A stretch of DNA of 64,000 nt. Origin: Flavobacterium oncorhynchi (GTDB lineage: Bacteria > Bacteroidota > Bacteroidia > Flavobacteriales > Flavobacteriaceae). The notes below the pieces were generated by a model. That model was not told the origin of the DNA and made no database searches. It worked only from the letters and a program-made list of their open reading frames with translations. Positions within the stretch are counted from its first letter, which is position 1, and every line of letters starts with the position of its first letter. The translations under genes were made by a program, and so were the position numbers. Of this stretch, positions 1 through 7,324 are shown in pieces. Location: contig NZ_MUHA01000007.1 of the NCBI RefSeq assembly GCF_002217355.1, positions 511,770 to 575,769 of the forward strand. Reading direction: 5' to 3'.

Positions 1-469
1 CAATTCCAATATGCTGGCAGTAAATAGCTTGAAGACGATTTACGATATCCTGCAATGAAGAAGGCGTCATTCCAATTGTTTGTGCAGCATCAAAAACAGT
101 AGAAAGATCAGCAGTTGATAATCCGAAATTTTCGATGTCTAAAGTTGGAGATGAAGTTCTACGGTCACGAACAGGGTTTGTTTTTGTAAACAAATGTCCG
201 CGAGTACGGTATCCGTCGATTAATTTTAGTACGTTGAATTCTTTTTGCAGTTTTTCTGAAACCAAACTGCAGTCTGCGTTGCCGCTAGTCACATATTCAA
301 CAATCTGTTGAACTGGATTTTCGTCATTATAAACCGTCTGTCCAAAGTCAAAACCTTGAAAAAAACTTCTCCAGCTTGGCTCTACGCTGTCTGGGTTTAC
401 TAAATATTGATCGTATAATTGTGCGAAAAACTCTGTATGCGCTGCATTTAAAAATGAAAACCTATCCAT
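1..469 (-). CDS. sucA: 2-oxoglutarate dehydrogenase E1 component, N-terminal part (runs off the window)
   Basis: This is the first 156 codons of the thiamine-dependent E1 subunit of the 2-oxoglutarate dehydrogenase complex of the TCA cycle; the rest lies beyond the left edge. The start is the ATG whose complement is at 467-469. The reading begins MDRFSFLNAAHTEFFAQLYD and continues with NPDSVEPSWRSFFQGFDF. That is the typical E1o N-terminal helix that docks the complex core, including the YxxYLxxPxSVxxSWxxFF pattern. A later stretch, GYRTRGHLFTKTNPVRDRR, matches the G-x-R-x-RGH-L-x-x-NP region of SucA. The TPP-binding domains are not in the window. The identification is strong because the N-terminal signature is specific to SucA/OdhA. 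Confidence 0.93.
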   Translation of the reverse strand, partial: MDRFSFLNAAHTEFFAQLYDQYLVNPDSVEPSWRSFFQGFDFGQTVYNDENPVQQIVEYVTSGNADCSLVSEKLQKEFNVLKLIDGYRTRGHLFTKTNPVRDRRTSSPTLDIENFGLSTADLSTVFDAAQTIGMTPSSLQDIVNRLQAIYCQHIGI

Positions 470-505
470 AATATTAGTGAATATACTTTTTGTTAAATAG
501 AATGG

Positions 506-513
506 CAAAAGTA
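506..513 (-). promoter_or_regulatory. Possible Bacteroidetes -7 box for sucA
   Basis: On the minus strand this reads TACTTTTG, an exact TAnnTTTG match about 37 bases upstream of the sucA start. No TTG was seen at the usual -33 spacing, so support is modest. Confidence 0.35.
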
Positions 514-585
514 CAACAATCGCCTTTATTTAAATCTTTTTTTTACGTACTTTTACGTAAAAATTTGTTAAAAATAGACTTAACT

Positions 586-1137
586 ATGAATAAAATTCAA
601 TTTTCAATCGATTGCAGATCTTTTTTTGTGATTATAGCAGTCTTGTTTTCCAGTTTTACATTTGCACAGCAGAAGTATGTTATAGACAACAGTAATCATT
701 TTTGGGACAGGGTTCAATTTGGAGGCGGACTTGGTGTTGGAATTGGTTCAGGTTATACCGATATTTCTGTAATGCCAAGCGCAATTTACAATGTTAATGA
801 AATTGTATCTGTTGGTTTAGGATTGCAATTTGGTTATTTGTCTTCAAAAAATTACTACGATTCGTTTGTCTATGGAGGAAGTTTAGTTACGCTTGTAAAC
901 CCAATTCCAGAAATTCAATTGTCAGCAGAGTTAGAGCAGGTAAGGGTAAATACAGATTATGACTCGACTCCATACAGACCAAGTTATTCTGATAATTATT
1001 GGAATACTGCTTTGTATCTTGGCGCTGGTTACAGAACAGGAAGTGTTACCATTGGTGCACGATATGACGTTTTGTATGATCCAGACAGAAGTTTGTATGG
1101 ATCTGGATTTATGCCTTTTGTGAGAGTTTATTTCTAA
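586..1137 (+). CDS. Exported small beta-barrel-like protein, unknown function
   Basis: The 183-residue product starts at the internal ATG at 586. The frame is open upstream to 490, but only the start at 586 puts a clean signal peptide at the N-terminus (hydrophobic FFVIIAVLFSSFTFA, then QQ). The mature part is rich in alternating Gly/aromatic strands (FGGGLGVGIGSGYTD, SVGLGLQFGYLS, ALYLGAGYR) and ends in VRVYF, with the terminal Phe typical of outer-membrane barrels. About six to eight strands fit the length. It lies divergently from sucA, 116 bases away. Homologues next to sucA may carry 2-oxoglutarate decarboxylase names copied from the neighbour; nothing in this sequence supports an enzyme. 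Function unknown. Confidence 0.7.
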   Translation: MNKIQFSIDCRSFFVIIAVLFSSFTFAQQKYVIDNSNHFWDRVQFGGGLGVGIGSGYTDISVMPSAIYNVNEIVSVGLGLQFGYLSSKNYYDSFVYGGSLVTLVNPIPEIQLSAELEQVRVNTDYDSTPYRPSYSDNYWNTALYLGAGYRTGSVTIGARYDVLYDPDRSLYGSGFMPFVRVYF

Positions 1138-1170
1138 GGGGCTAAGGTTCTAAGATGCTGAGATTCTAAG
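1138..1170 (+). repeat. Left arm of an inverted repeat flanking the lipoprotein gene
   Basis: GGGGCTAAGGTTCTAAG and its continuation to 1170 match the reverse complement of 1755-1779 with small gaps. The same CTAAGGTTCTGAG-type words recur at 52520-52672, so this is a dispersed intergenic repeat family. Confidence 0.7.
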
Positions 1171-1187
1171 TTTTTAAATGCAGAAAT

Positions 1188-1775
1188 TTGAAGAAGATTA
1201 TTTTTATAATTACAGTAATTGTGGCTTTGAGCTGTAACAATTCTAAGAAGTCAGATGTTGATAATAAAGAGGAAGTGGTTGCAAAAAAAGAGTTGCGACC
1301 TTTTTTTGATTCGGATGAAATCAATCATTATTTTGTGGATTATACTCTTGAAAGCATAATTGATTTTGAGGAAAAAAGTAAAAAATCAAAAAAACATCAG
1401 GAGTTTGAAGATTTATTTATAGGATATTTTCCTGATAGTATTCCTAAAAGAGATTTTGAAGAAATTTTGATAAGTCATAATTATAAGAAATCGAATCTTA
1501 CTATTAAACAGCAAAAGGAAATTGAAAATGTATTCAGTCAAAAAGATTCTCTACAAATGAGTGCTTATGCCTGTGTTCCGGAGTATCGGGATATTTTTAT
1601 CTTCAAAAAGAAAGAAAAGACAATTGGGATAGCAAAAATCTGTTTTAAATGTGGTCGTTTCCAAATTATCGGAAGTGAAATTGATACCCAGTATTTTGGA
1701 CTTTTTGAGGAATTAGATAAATTACATAATATCGTTCGTTCCAATGATAAAAAACTTAGAACCTCAGGACCTTAG
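1188..1775 (+). CDS. Predicted lipoprotein, unknown function
   Basis: The 195-residue product begins at a TTG codon; the nearby ATG at 1178 is in another frame. The N-terminus MKKIIFIITVIVALSCNN carries a signal peptide and lipobox (ALSC), followed by a Lys/Asp/Glu-rich linker, so the protein is probably lipid-anchored in the outer or inner membrane. The rest is charged and includes a late CxxC-like pair (ICFKCG). No family was recognised. The gene sits between the arms of an inverted repeat, and its last residues (LRTSGP) are encoded by the right arm. The TTG start and this repeat-derived tail suggest a gene moved or trimmed with the repeats. Existence likely, function unknown. Confidence 0.7.
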   Translation: MKKIIFIITVIVALSCNNSKKSDVDNKEEVVAKKELRPFFDSDEINHYFVDYTLESIIDFEEKSKKSKKHQEFEDLFIGYFPDSIPKRDFEEILISHNYKKSNLTIKQQKEIENVFSQKDSLQMSAYACVPEYRDIFIFKKKEKTIGIAKICFKCGRFQIIGSEIDTQYFGLFEELDKLHNIVRSNDKKLRTSGP

Positions 1776-1779
1776 CCCC
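1755..1779 (-). repeat. Right arm of the inverted repeat flanking the lipoprotein gene
   Basis: CTTAGAACCTCAGGACC through to CCCC at 1779 is the reverse complement of much of 1138-1170. It overlaps the stop codon of the lipoprotein gene (1773-1775) and may also act as a hairpin terminator between two converging genes. Confidence 0.7.
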
Positions 1780-1788
1780 TCAGAACCT

Positions 1789-2142
1789 TTACTTATAATA
1801 ATTCCTAAACCAAACCTTCTGCCATTCTCTTTTTAAAATCAGAAAAGCAACCTGTTCAGCCAAGATTACTAAATCAGAACCGTCGAGTTTTTTGATTTCG
1901 TTTTCAGAAACATCAATGATATAAAGCAGATTTAAGTATTCAGCAAATTTGTACTGAATCATTCTGTAGATTTTTTCGTGAAGCTGAATTTTTAGTTCTT
2001 CGGGAGAAACGCTTAACGGAAAATCGATTCCTTCATTGGCCAAATTAAAATCTTTGTTGATTTGCTCAATCAGACTTAAATATAAGTTTTCTCTCTCGGC
2101 ATCAGCCAATAAAAAATCGGTATTTTCAGGAATCGGAAACAT
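1789..2142 (-). CDS. Conserved-looking hypothetical protein
   Basis: A 117-residue cytoplasmic protein with no signal peptide, starting MFPIPENTDFLLADAERENL. It is rich in predicted helix and ends with an aromatic, basic tail (REWQKVWFRNYYK). A TAACTTTG box (a TAnnTTTG match) lies on the minus strand at 2165-2172, about 23 bases upstream, which supports it as a separate gene. No catalytic motif was recognised. It points away from the LacI regulator's downstream gene and is probably not part of the trehalose locus, although it follows the regulator gene in the same direction by 41 bases. Function unknown. Confidence 0.7.
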   Translation of the reverse strand: MFPIPENTDFLLADAERENLYLSLIEQINKDFNLANEGIDFPLSVSPEELKIQLHEKIYRMIQYKFAEYLNLLYIIDVSENEIKKLDGSDLVILAEQVAFLILKREWQKVWFRNYYK

Positions 2143-2183
2143 TGATGCTTTTTAAGAATTGAGGCAAAGTTAAAACTAAAAAA

Positions 2184-3209
2184 TCATTTTACAGTCGATT
2201 CTCGTTCTATGATTCTCGTTGGAAGTTCTATAATTTGATGCGTTATTGGCCGATGTTCTTTCATATCGGCAATTTCATCAATTAAAATAGAAACTGCAGT
2301 ATGTCCCATTTCAAATCCAGGCTGATCGATTGTTGTTAATTTAGGCGAAATAACGGTACTCATAAACCAGTTGCTAAAACCAAAAACAGCCACCTGATCC
2401 GGTGTTTTGATTCCCGCCTCATTAAAATATTTTATAATGCCAATGGCAACCAAATCGGTAATCGCAAAAATGGCGTCTATATCTGGATTCTCGGTCATTA
2501 TTTTTTGGGCATTTTCGTAGCCGTCTTCAAAATCAGTATTGTTGTCGCAAACATAAACTAGTTTCGAATCATATTCTATTCCGTGCGCTTCAAGGGCTCT
2601 TTTATAGCCAAGAAAACGATCAATCGAATTTTGCGGCACATACGAACCTCTAAAATGCGCAATTCTTTTGTAGCCTTTACTAATAAGATAGGAAACTGCA
2701 TCAAAAGCCGCTTTGGCATCATTAATCACCACTTTAGAGCAATCCACTCTTTTGGCAATTTTATCAAACAAAACAACAGGCGTGTTTTTACGAATGGCTT
2801 CATTAATATGAGAGAAATCATCGGTCTCGTTCGAAAGTGACATTAAAACACCGTCAACCCGCTTTTGAATCAATAAAGCAAGCTGTTTTTTCTCCATCTC
2901 ATATTTTTCGTTCGATTGTAATATGATAACCAGATAACCTCTCTTTTCGGCTTCTTCTAAAATTCCGTTTAATACACTCGAAAAAAAGTGGTGAACAGTT
3001 GCAGGAATAATGACACCAATAGTTTTGGTTTCGTTGGTTCTTAAATTAACCGCAACAGAATTAGGCATATAGTTCATCGTTTCGGCCATTTCGATAACTT
3101 TGGCGCGGGTCGATTTACTAATGTCCGTATATCCTTTTAACGCTTTTGAAACCGTTGTAACAGATATTCCTAATGCTGAGGCTATGTCTATTAATTTTGT
3201 GTCATTCAT
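2184..3209 (-). CDS. LacI/PurR-family transcriptional regulator of the trehalose locus
   Basis: The 341-residue protein has the LacI helix-turn-helix at about residues 4-28 (LIDIASALGISVTTVSKAL), a hinge (YMPNSVAVNLRTNETKTIGVIIP), and a periplasmic-binding-protein-like effector domain to the end, with the usual AIFAITDLVAIGIIKYF and VAVFGFSNW segments. Length is normal for the family. It is divergent from the TonB receptor, and two palindromes with a central ACGT lie in the shared spacer. That is the classic arrangement for a local repressor or activator. The effector is not readable from the sequence. The neighbouring trehalase suggests trehalose or a derivative, which is an inference. Confidence 0.92.
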   Translation of the reverse strand: MNDTKLIDIASALGISVTTVSKALKGYTDISKSTRAKVIEMAETMNYMPNSVAVNLRTNETKTIGVIIPATVHHFFSSVLNGILEEAEKRGYLVIILQSNEKYEMEKKQLALLIQKRVDGVLMSLSNETDDFSHINEAIRKNTPVVLFDKIAKRVDCSKVVINDAKAAFDAVSYLISKGYKRIAHFRGSYVPQNSIDRFLGYKRALEAHGIEYDSKLVYVCDNNTDFEDGYENAQKIMTENPDIDAIFAITDLVAIGIIKYFNEAGIKTPDQVAVFGFSNWFMSTVISPKLTTIDQPGFEMGHTAVSILIDEIADMKEHRPITHQIIELPTRIIERESTVK

Positions 3210-3256
3210 GAAATAAATGTACTAAAAAATAAACTGCATTGAGGAAAAAATAATTT

Positions 3257-3293
3257 TCGAAAACGTTTTAGGTGATTTCGAAAACGTTTTCGA
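3257..3293. promoter_or_regulatory. Twin LacI-type operators
   Basis: Two palindromes share the core CGAAAACGTTTT: 3257-3270 (TCGAAAACGTTTTA, one mismatched end) and 3278-3293 (TCGAAAACGTTTTCGA, a perfect 16-bp palindrome). Both centre on ACGT, as LacI/CcpA-type operators do. The centres at 3264.5 and 3285.5 are 21 bp apart, two helical turns, so both sites face the same side. They sit 80-117 bases before the receptor start and 48-84 bases from the regulator start. Confidence 0.88.
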
Positions 3294-3373
3294 TTTTTAA
3301 TTCTTATATTCCTTATTATTTGTTTTTAAGTTTGACAGTGATAACCATAATTACTAACTAACCGAACAAAAAA

Positions 3374-6013
3374 ATGAAAAAGCTGCACCATTATTTAGGT
3401 ACATTATTTTTAATGTTTTGCCTATTTTTTTTACCCAATAATCTGTTTGCCCAAAATACAGCCAAAGTTTCTGGAAAAGTACTCGACGATAGCGGCGTGA
3501 CAGTTCCAGGAGCAAATGTAACGCTTAAGGAAACAGGAAAAAGTACCGTTACAGATGAAAACGGAGGATATTCATTCTCAAACATCGAAGCAGGAACATA
3601 TACTATTATTGCAACGAGCGTAGGGTATAAAACTTTCGAGAAAAAAATAGCTGTAAAAGAAGGAGAATCAGTCGAAGCGAATTTACTTCTTGAAGGAGAA
3701 TCGCAAAGTTTAAAAGAAGTTGTAGTAACAGGTTCGTCTGCTCCAAGATCTAAATTAGAATCCAGCGTTGCCATTACCACATTAGGCGCAAAAGCAATCG
3801 AAGACAGAGCGCCATCGAGTACTGCTGCTTTATTACAGACCATTCCGGGATTTGTAGTTGAAGCATCTGGAGGAGAAATTGGAAACAACCTTTTTGCGAG
3901 AGGAATCCCTTCTGCGGGAGCTTATGAATATGTACAAATTCAAGAAGACGGATTACCGGTTTTTGAAGATGGAGCTTTGCAATTTGCCAATGCAGATACA
4001 TTTTACAGATTAGACGAAACTGTAAGCAAAATGGAAGCTGTTCGTGGAGGTTCTGCCTCAATTTTTGCCAACAATGCTCCGGGTGGAATCATCAACTTTA
4101 TTTCTAAAACAGGTCAGAATGATTTTCAGGGAAGAGCAAAATTCACGACTTCAGATTACGGAATGTTCAGAACCGATCTTAATTTATCAGGCGCTTTAAT
4201 TCAGGATAAATTATTTTTTAATGTCGGCGGATTTTACAGATCTGATAATGGTGTAAGAAATACTGGTTTTACAGCCAATAAAGGCGGACAAATAAAAGGA
4301 AACATTACCTATAAATTTGACGACAACGATTATTTAAGAGTGAATTTTAAGCATCTTGACGACAGAAATACATTCTATTTGCCAATTCCGCTAAAAAGCA
4401 ATAACGGAAAAGTAGAAGGCATTCCGGGATTTAATCCGAATTACGGAACATTGACTTCGGTAAATTTAAGTCATTTAAATGTTCCTCAATACGGAGGAGG
4501 AACTTTTAGCGCAGACTTAGAAGATGGTTCACATCCAATTATTAACTCAATTGGTGCTGAATTCAAAAAGAAAATATCGGAAAAAGTAACGTTTAAAAAT
4601 TCGTTTAAAAACACCAATATCGATTTAAATTACAATGCGATTTTTCCAAATGGCGGACCTTGGACTCAAGATGCCTATGCAACAAGCGTTCAAAATACAA
4701 CAGCAGGGAACTTAGCTTATACTTACGTAGACAATGGTGCGACGCTTGATCCAAACGCTTTAATTATGAGAGCAGATCTTTGGCACATTGAGAAAAAGAT
4801 GAACAACTTTGCTAATAATTTCTCTTTTTCTTTTGATTTAGATCCGGTGCAGTTAACAGCAGGTTACTACTATTCTAACTGGAAATCTAACCAATACTGG
4901 AACTGGAATTCTTATTTAGTAGGTGTTTCAGATAATCCGAGATTGTTAAATGTAAAAGACAATACAACCGGAATTAATCATACATGGAATGGTATAGAAA
5001 GAATTACATGGTTAGAAAGAGATGCACAGACAAAAGGACTTTTGAATGATGTTTATGCTGATGCCGAAATTAAAGCTACAGACAAATTAACTTTTAATGC
5101 AGGTTTAAGATATAATAAAGACAAATATTCAGGATACAGAGATAATGCCAGATTTTTTGCCGAAGATTTAGGAATTTTAGATAATAATACGGCTGACGAT
5201 AAGGTTACAACTGTAAAAGGAAATCCTTATACATATTGGAGATATGATGTAAGCGAATGGTCGTATACTGCCGCAGGAAACTACAAATTCAACGATAACA
5301 TGGCTTCGTATGTTCGTTACAGCCACGGATTTAGATCTCCAATCGAAGAATCATTTTATGATAACGCAGCCGATTTAAGCAAATTAGAAAACACAGAAGT
5401 TAATCAGTTTGAATTAGGATATAAATATGCAAGTTCTTTCTTCTCTGTAAACGCGAATTTGTTTCACATGAATCTGAAAAATGTTGCCTTCACGGATATT
5501 TTATCTGACGGATCTTCAGAAAATAAATTTGCCGATGTAAACAATATTGGTCTTGAGGTAGAAGCCAATGCAAGATACGAAATGGTGAAACTGAACTTTA
5601 CATTTACCGTTCAAAAACCAGAATACGACAATTTTACAGGAACAAATGCAGATGGTTCTACTTTTGATTTTAACGGAAATACAGCAAGAAGAATCCCTAA
5701 GTTTTTCTGTAACCTAAGACCAGAAGTCGATATTACAAAAGATTTTACAGCGTATGTTCAGTTTTCTTATTTCGATAAAAAATTCACGAATCAGGATAAC
5801 AAACAAGTTTTACCGGCTTACAAAGAAGTGGGAGCAGGATTAAGTTACAAGTATAACAATCTTCGTTTTGCAGTCGATGCTTCGAATTTATTCAATGAAA
5901 TTGGTTTAACAGAAGGAGATCCAAGACAAACAACATCTGCAGCAAGCGATGTGTTTATGGCAAGACCTATTTTAGGACGTGCTTTTAGATTTTCGGTAGC
6001 GATTAATTTCTAA
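3374..6013 (+). CDS. TonB-dependent outer-membrane receptor, probable trehalose/oligosaccharide importer
   Basis: An 879-residue receptor with a signal peptide (about 1-26, ending LFAQ) and a carboxypeptidase-regulatory-like beta-sandwich at about 30-115 (VSGKVLDDSGVTVPGANV). The plug domain follows at about 118-245 (VVTGSSAPRSKLES, then AVRGGSASIFANNAPGGIIN), and a large barrel ends in aromatic Phe (FRFSVAINF). It uses TonB energy to bring a ligand across the outer membrane. It is shorter than a SusC protein and no SusD partner follows. Position in a LacI regulator, receptor, MFS, trehalase cluster points to trehalose or a trehalose-containing sugar as ligand (inference). Expression is probably set by the twin operators upstream. 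Confidence 0.93.
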   Translation: MKKLHHYLGTLFLMFCLFFLPNNLFAQNTAKVSGKVLDDSGVTVPGANVTLKETGKSTVTDENGGYSFSNIEAGTYTIIATSVGYKTFEKKIAVKEGESVEANLLLEGESQSLKEVVVTGSSAPRSKLESSVAITTLGAKAIEDRAPSSTAALLQTIPGFVVEASGGEIGNNLFARGIPSAGAYEYVQIQEDGLPVFEDGALQFANADTFYRLDETVSKMEAVRGGSASIFANNAPGGIINFISKTGQNDFQGRAKFTTSDYGMFRTDLNLSGALIQDKLFFNVGGFYRSDNGVRNTGFTANKGGQIKGNITYKFDDNDYLRVNFKHLDDRNTFYLPIPLKSNNGKVEGIPGFNPNYGTLTSVNLSHLNVPQYGGGTFSADLEDGSHPIINSIGAEFKKKISEKVTFKNSFKNTNIDLNYNAIFPNGGPWTQDAYATSVQNTTAGNLAYTYVDNGATLDPNALIMRADLWHIEKKMNNFANNFSFSFDLDPVQLTAGYYYSNWKSNQYWNWNSYLVGVSDNPRLLNVKDNTTGINHTWNGIERITWLERDAQTKGLLNDVYADAEIKATDKLTFNAGLRYNKDKYSGYRDNARFFAEDLGILDNNTADDKVTTVKGNPYTYWRYDVSEWSYTAAGNYKFNDNMASYVRYSHGFRSPIEESFYDNAADLSKLENTEVNQFELGYKYASSFFSVNANLFHMNLKNVAFTDILSDGSSENKFADVNNIGLEVEANARYEMVKLNFTFTVQKPEYDNFTGTNADGSTFDFNGNTARRIPKFFCNLRPEVDITKDFTAYVQFSYFDKKFTNQDNKQVLPAYKEVGAGLSYKYNNLRFAVDASNLFNEIGLTEGDPRQTTSAASDVFMARPILGRAFRFSVAINF

Positions 6014-6032
6014 ATTTATAAGTCAACATAGA

Positions 6033-6076
6033 GTTACTGTAGAGGCGCGCAGAGTAGTGCGTCTCTGCACAGTAAC
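6033..6076. repeat. Imperfect hairpin, GTAGAGGCGC-type interspersed repeat
   Basis: Outer arms GTTACTGT and ACAGTAAC enclose inner arms AGAGGCGC and GCGTCTCT (one mismatch). The inner words match the hairpin at 51385-51442, so both belong to one repeat family. The hairpin lies between the receptor and transporter genes, where it could reduce read-through or stabilise the upstream mRNA. Confidence 0.7.
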
Positions 6077-6103
6077 AGTAAAGCACAGACAAACAAATAA
6101 AAA

Positions 6104-7324
6104 ATGAAAAACATAGGAATTAAAATCTCGCTCTATCTTAATTATTTTGTCTTCGCTATTTTATTAAACAGTGTAGGAATTGTGATTTTAAAATCGCAGA
6201 AAAATTACGGAGTCGATGAAGTTCAGGCGAGTATTTTAGAAGCTTTTAAAGACATGCCAATTGCAATTGTATCCTTTTTTATAGCCTCTTTTTTACCAAG
6301 AATAGGCTATAGAAAAGCGATGTTAATAGGATTAGGTTTGGTTACTTTAGCCTGTATTTCTATGTATTTTGGAAACTCATTCGACAATGCAAAAATTCTT
6401 TTTGCTACCGTTGGAGTTTCGTTTGCCTTGATAAAAGTTTCCGTTTATTCATTAATAGGAACCGTAACCGAAACCAAAAAAGAACACAACGCTTTAATGA
6501 GCAGTATTGAAGGTTTTTTTATGGTAGGAATTGCACTGGCTTATTTTTTATTTCCAGCTTTTAATAACGAAAATGATCCCAATTCATGGTTAAATGTTTA
6601 TTGGTTATTGGCAGGATTATCGTTTGTGTCTTTTCTGTTTTTACGCTTTGTAAAATTTGAAGAGACCGAAGTTGCAGCAGGAGCAAACCTCAAAGATGAT
6701 TTCTTGCAGATGTTTAAATTAATGGCAAAATTGCTGACAGTTATTTTTGTAATCAGCGTTTTTTTATTTGTAATGATTGAACAGGGAATTCTTTCCTGGT
6801 TACCCACATTCAACACAAAAGTGCTTCATCTTCCGGAAAACATCAGCATTATGATGGCTAGTATTTTGGCTATTTCATTAGCTATTGGAAGAATGATTGC
6901 TGGTATTGTAACCAAAAAAGTAAACTGGATTTGGGTGTTGAGTTTCTGTATTATTTCTGCCATGCTTCTCGTGACATTTGTATTGCCAAAAACAGTAAGA
7001 TTAGAAGTAAAAAGCATCAATACACTTTCAGATATTCCGTTAATTGGTTTTGCATTTCCTTTAATAGGATTGTTTATTGCGCCCATTTATCCGTTATTAA
7101 ATTCTATAGTGTTGAGTGCCCTGCCAAAAAATCTGCAAAGTTCTATGACTGGATTAATTGTAATTTTTTCTGCTCTTGGCGGGACTTTGGGTTCCAGAAT
7201 AACAGGCTGGCTGTTTAAAAATGAAGGCCCTGAAAAAGCTTTTTATTTTACCTTAATTCCAATGACCTTATTATTGATCTCCTTTTTTATTCTTAAAAAA
7301 ATAACTGCAAAAGATGAAATTTAA
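6104..7324 (+). CDS. MFS transporter, probable trehalose uptake across the inner membrane
   Basis: A 406-residue protein with about 12 hydrophobic segments and the Major Facilitator layout. There is an RIGYRKAMLIGLGL segment after TM2, resembling the family loop 2-3 motif, and a central cytoplasmic loop (about 190-205) dividing the two six-helix halves. The N-terminus (NIGIKISLYLNYFVFAILLNSVG) is the first helix. The gene lies 90 bases after the receptor, and its stop overlaps the trehalase start by 11 bases, so the two are probably translationally coupled. The trehalase has no signal peptide, so its substrate must enter the cytoplasm and this carrier is the best candidate. Substrate is inferred from context only. 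Confidence 0.87.
   Translation: MKNIGIKISLYLNYFVFAILLNSVGIVILKSQKNYGVDEVQASILEAFKDMPIAIVSFFIASFLPRIGYRKAMLIGLGLVTLACISMYFGNSFDNAKILFATVGVSFALIKVSVYSLIGTVTETKKEHNALMSSIEGFFMVGIALAYFLFPAFNNENDPNSWLNVYWLLAGLSFVSFLFLRFVKFEETEVAAGANLKDDFLQMFKLMAKLLTVIFVISVFLFVMIEQGILSWLPTFNTKVLHLPENISIMMASILAISLAIGRMIAGIVTKKVNWIWVLSFCIISAMLLVTFVLPKTVRLEVKSINTLSDIPLIGFAFPLIGLFIAPIYPLLNSIVLSALPKNLQSSMTGLIVIFSALGGTLGSRITGWLFKNEGPEKAFYFTLIPMTLLLISFFILKKITAKDEI

Noticed and set aside
490..585. Longer start for the beta-barrel-like protein
   Set aside because: The extra residues would bury the signal peptide; the ATG at 586 gives a clean one.
2583..2840. Open frame opposite the LacI regulator gene
   Set aside because: It lies entirely inside the LacI coding sequence on the other strand, has no family motif, and its reading is a shadow of the real gene.
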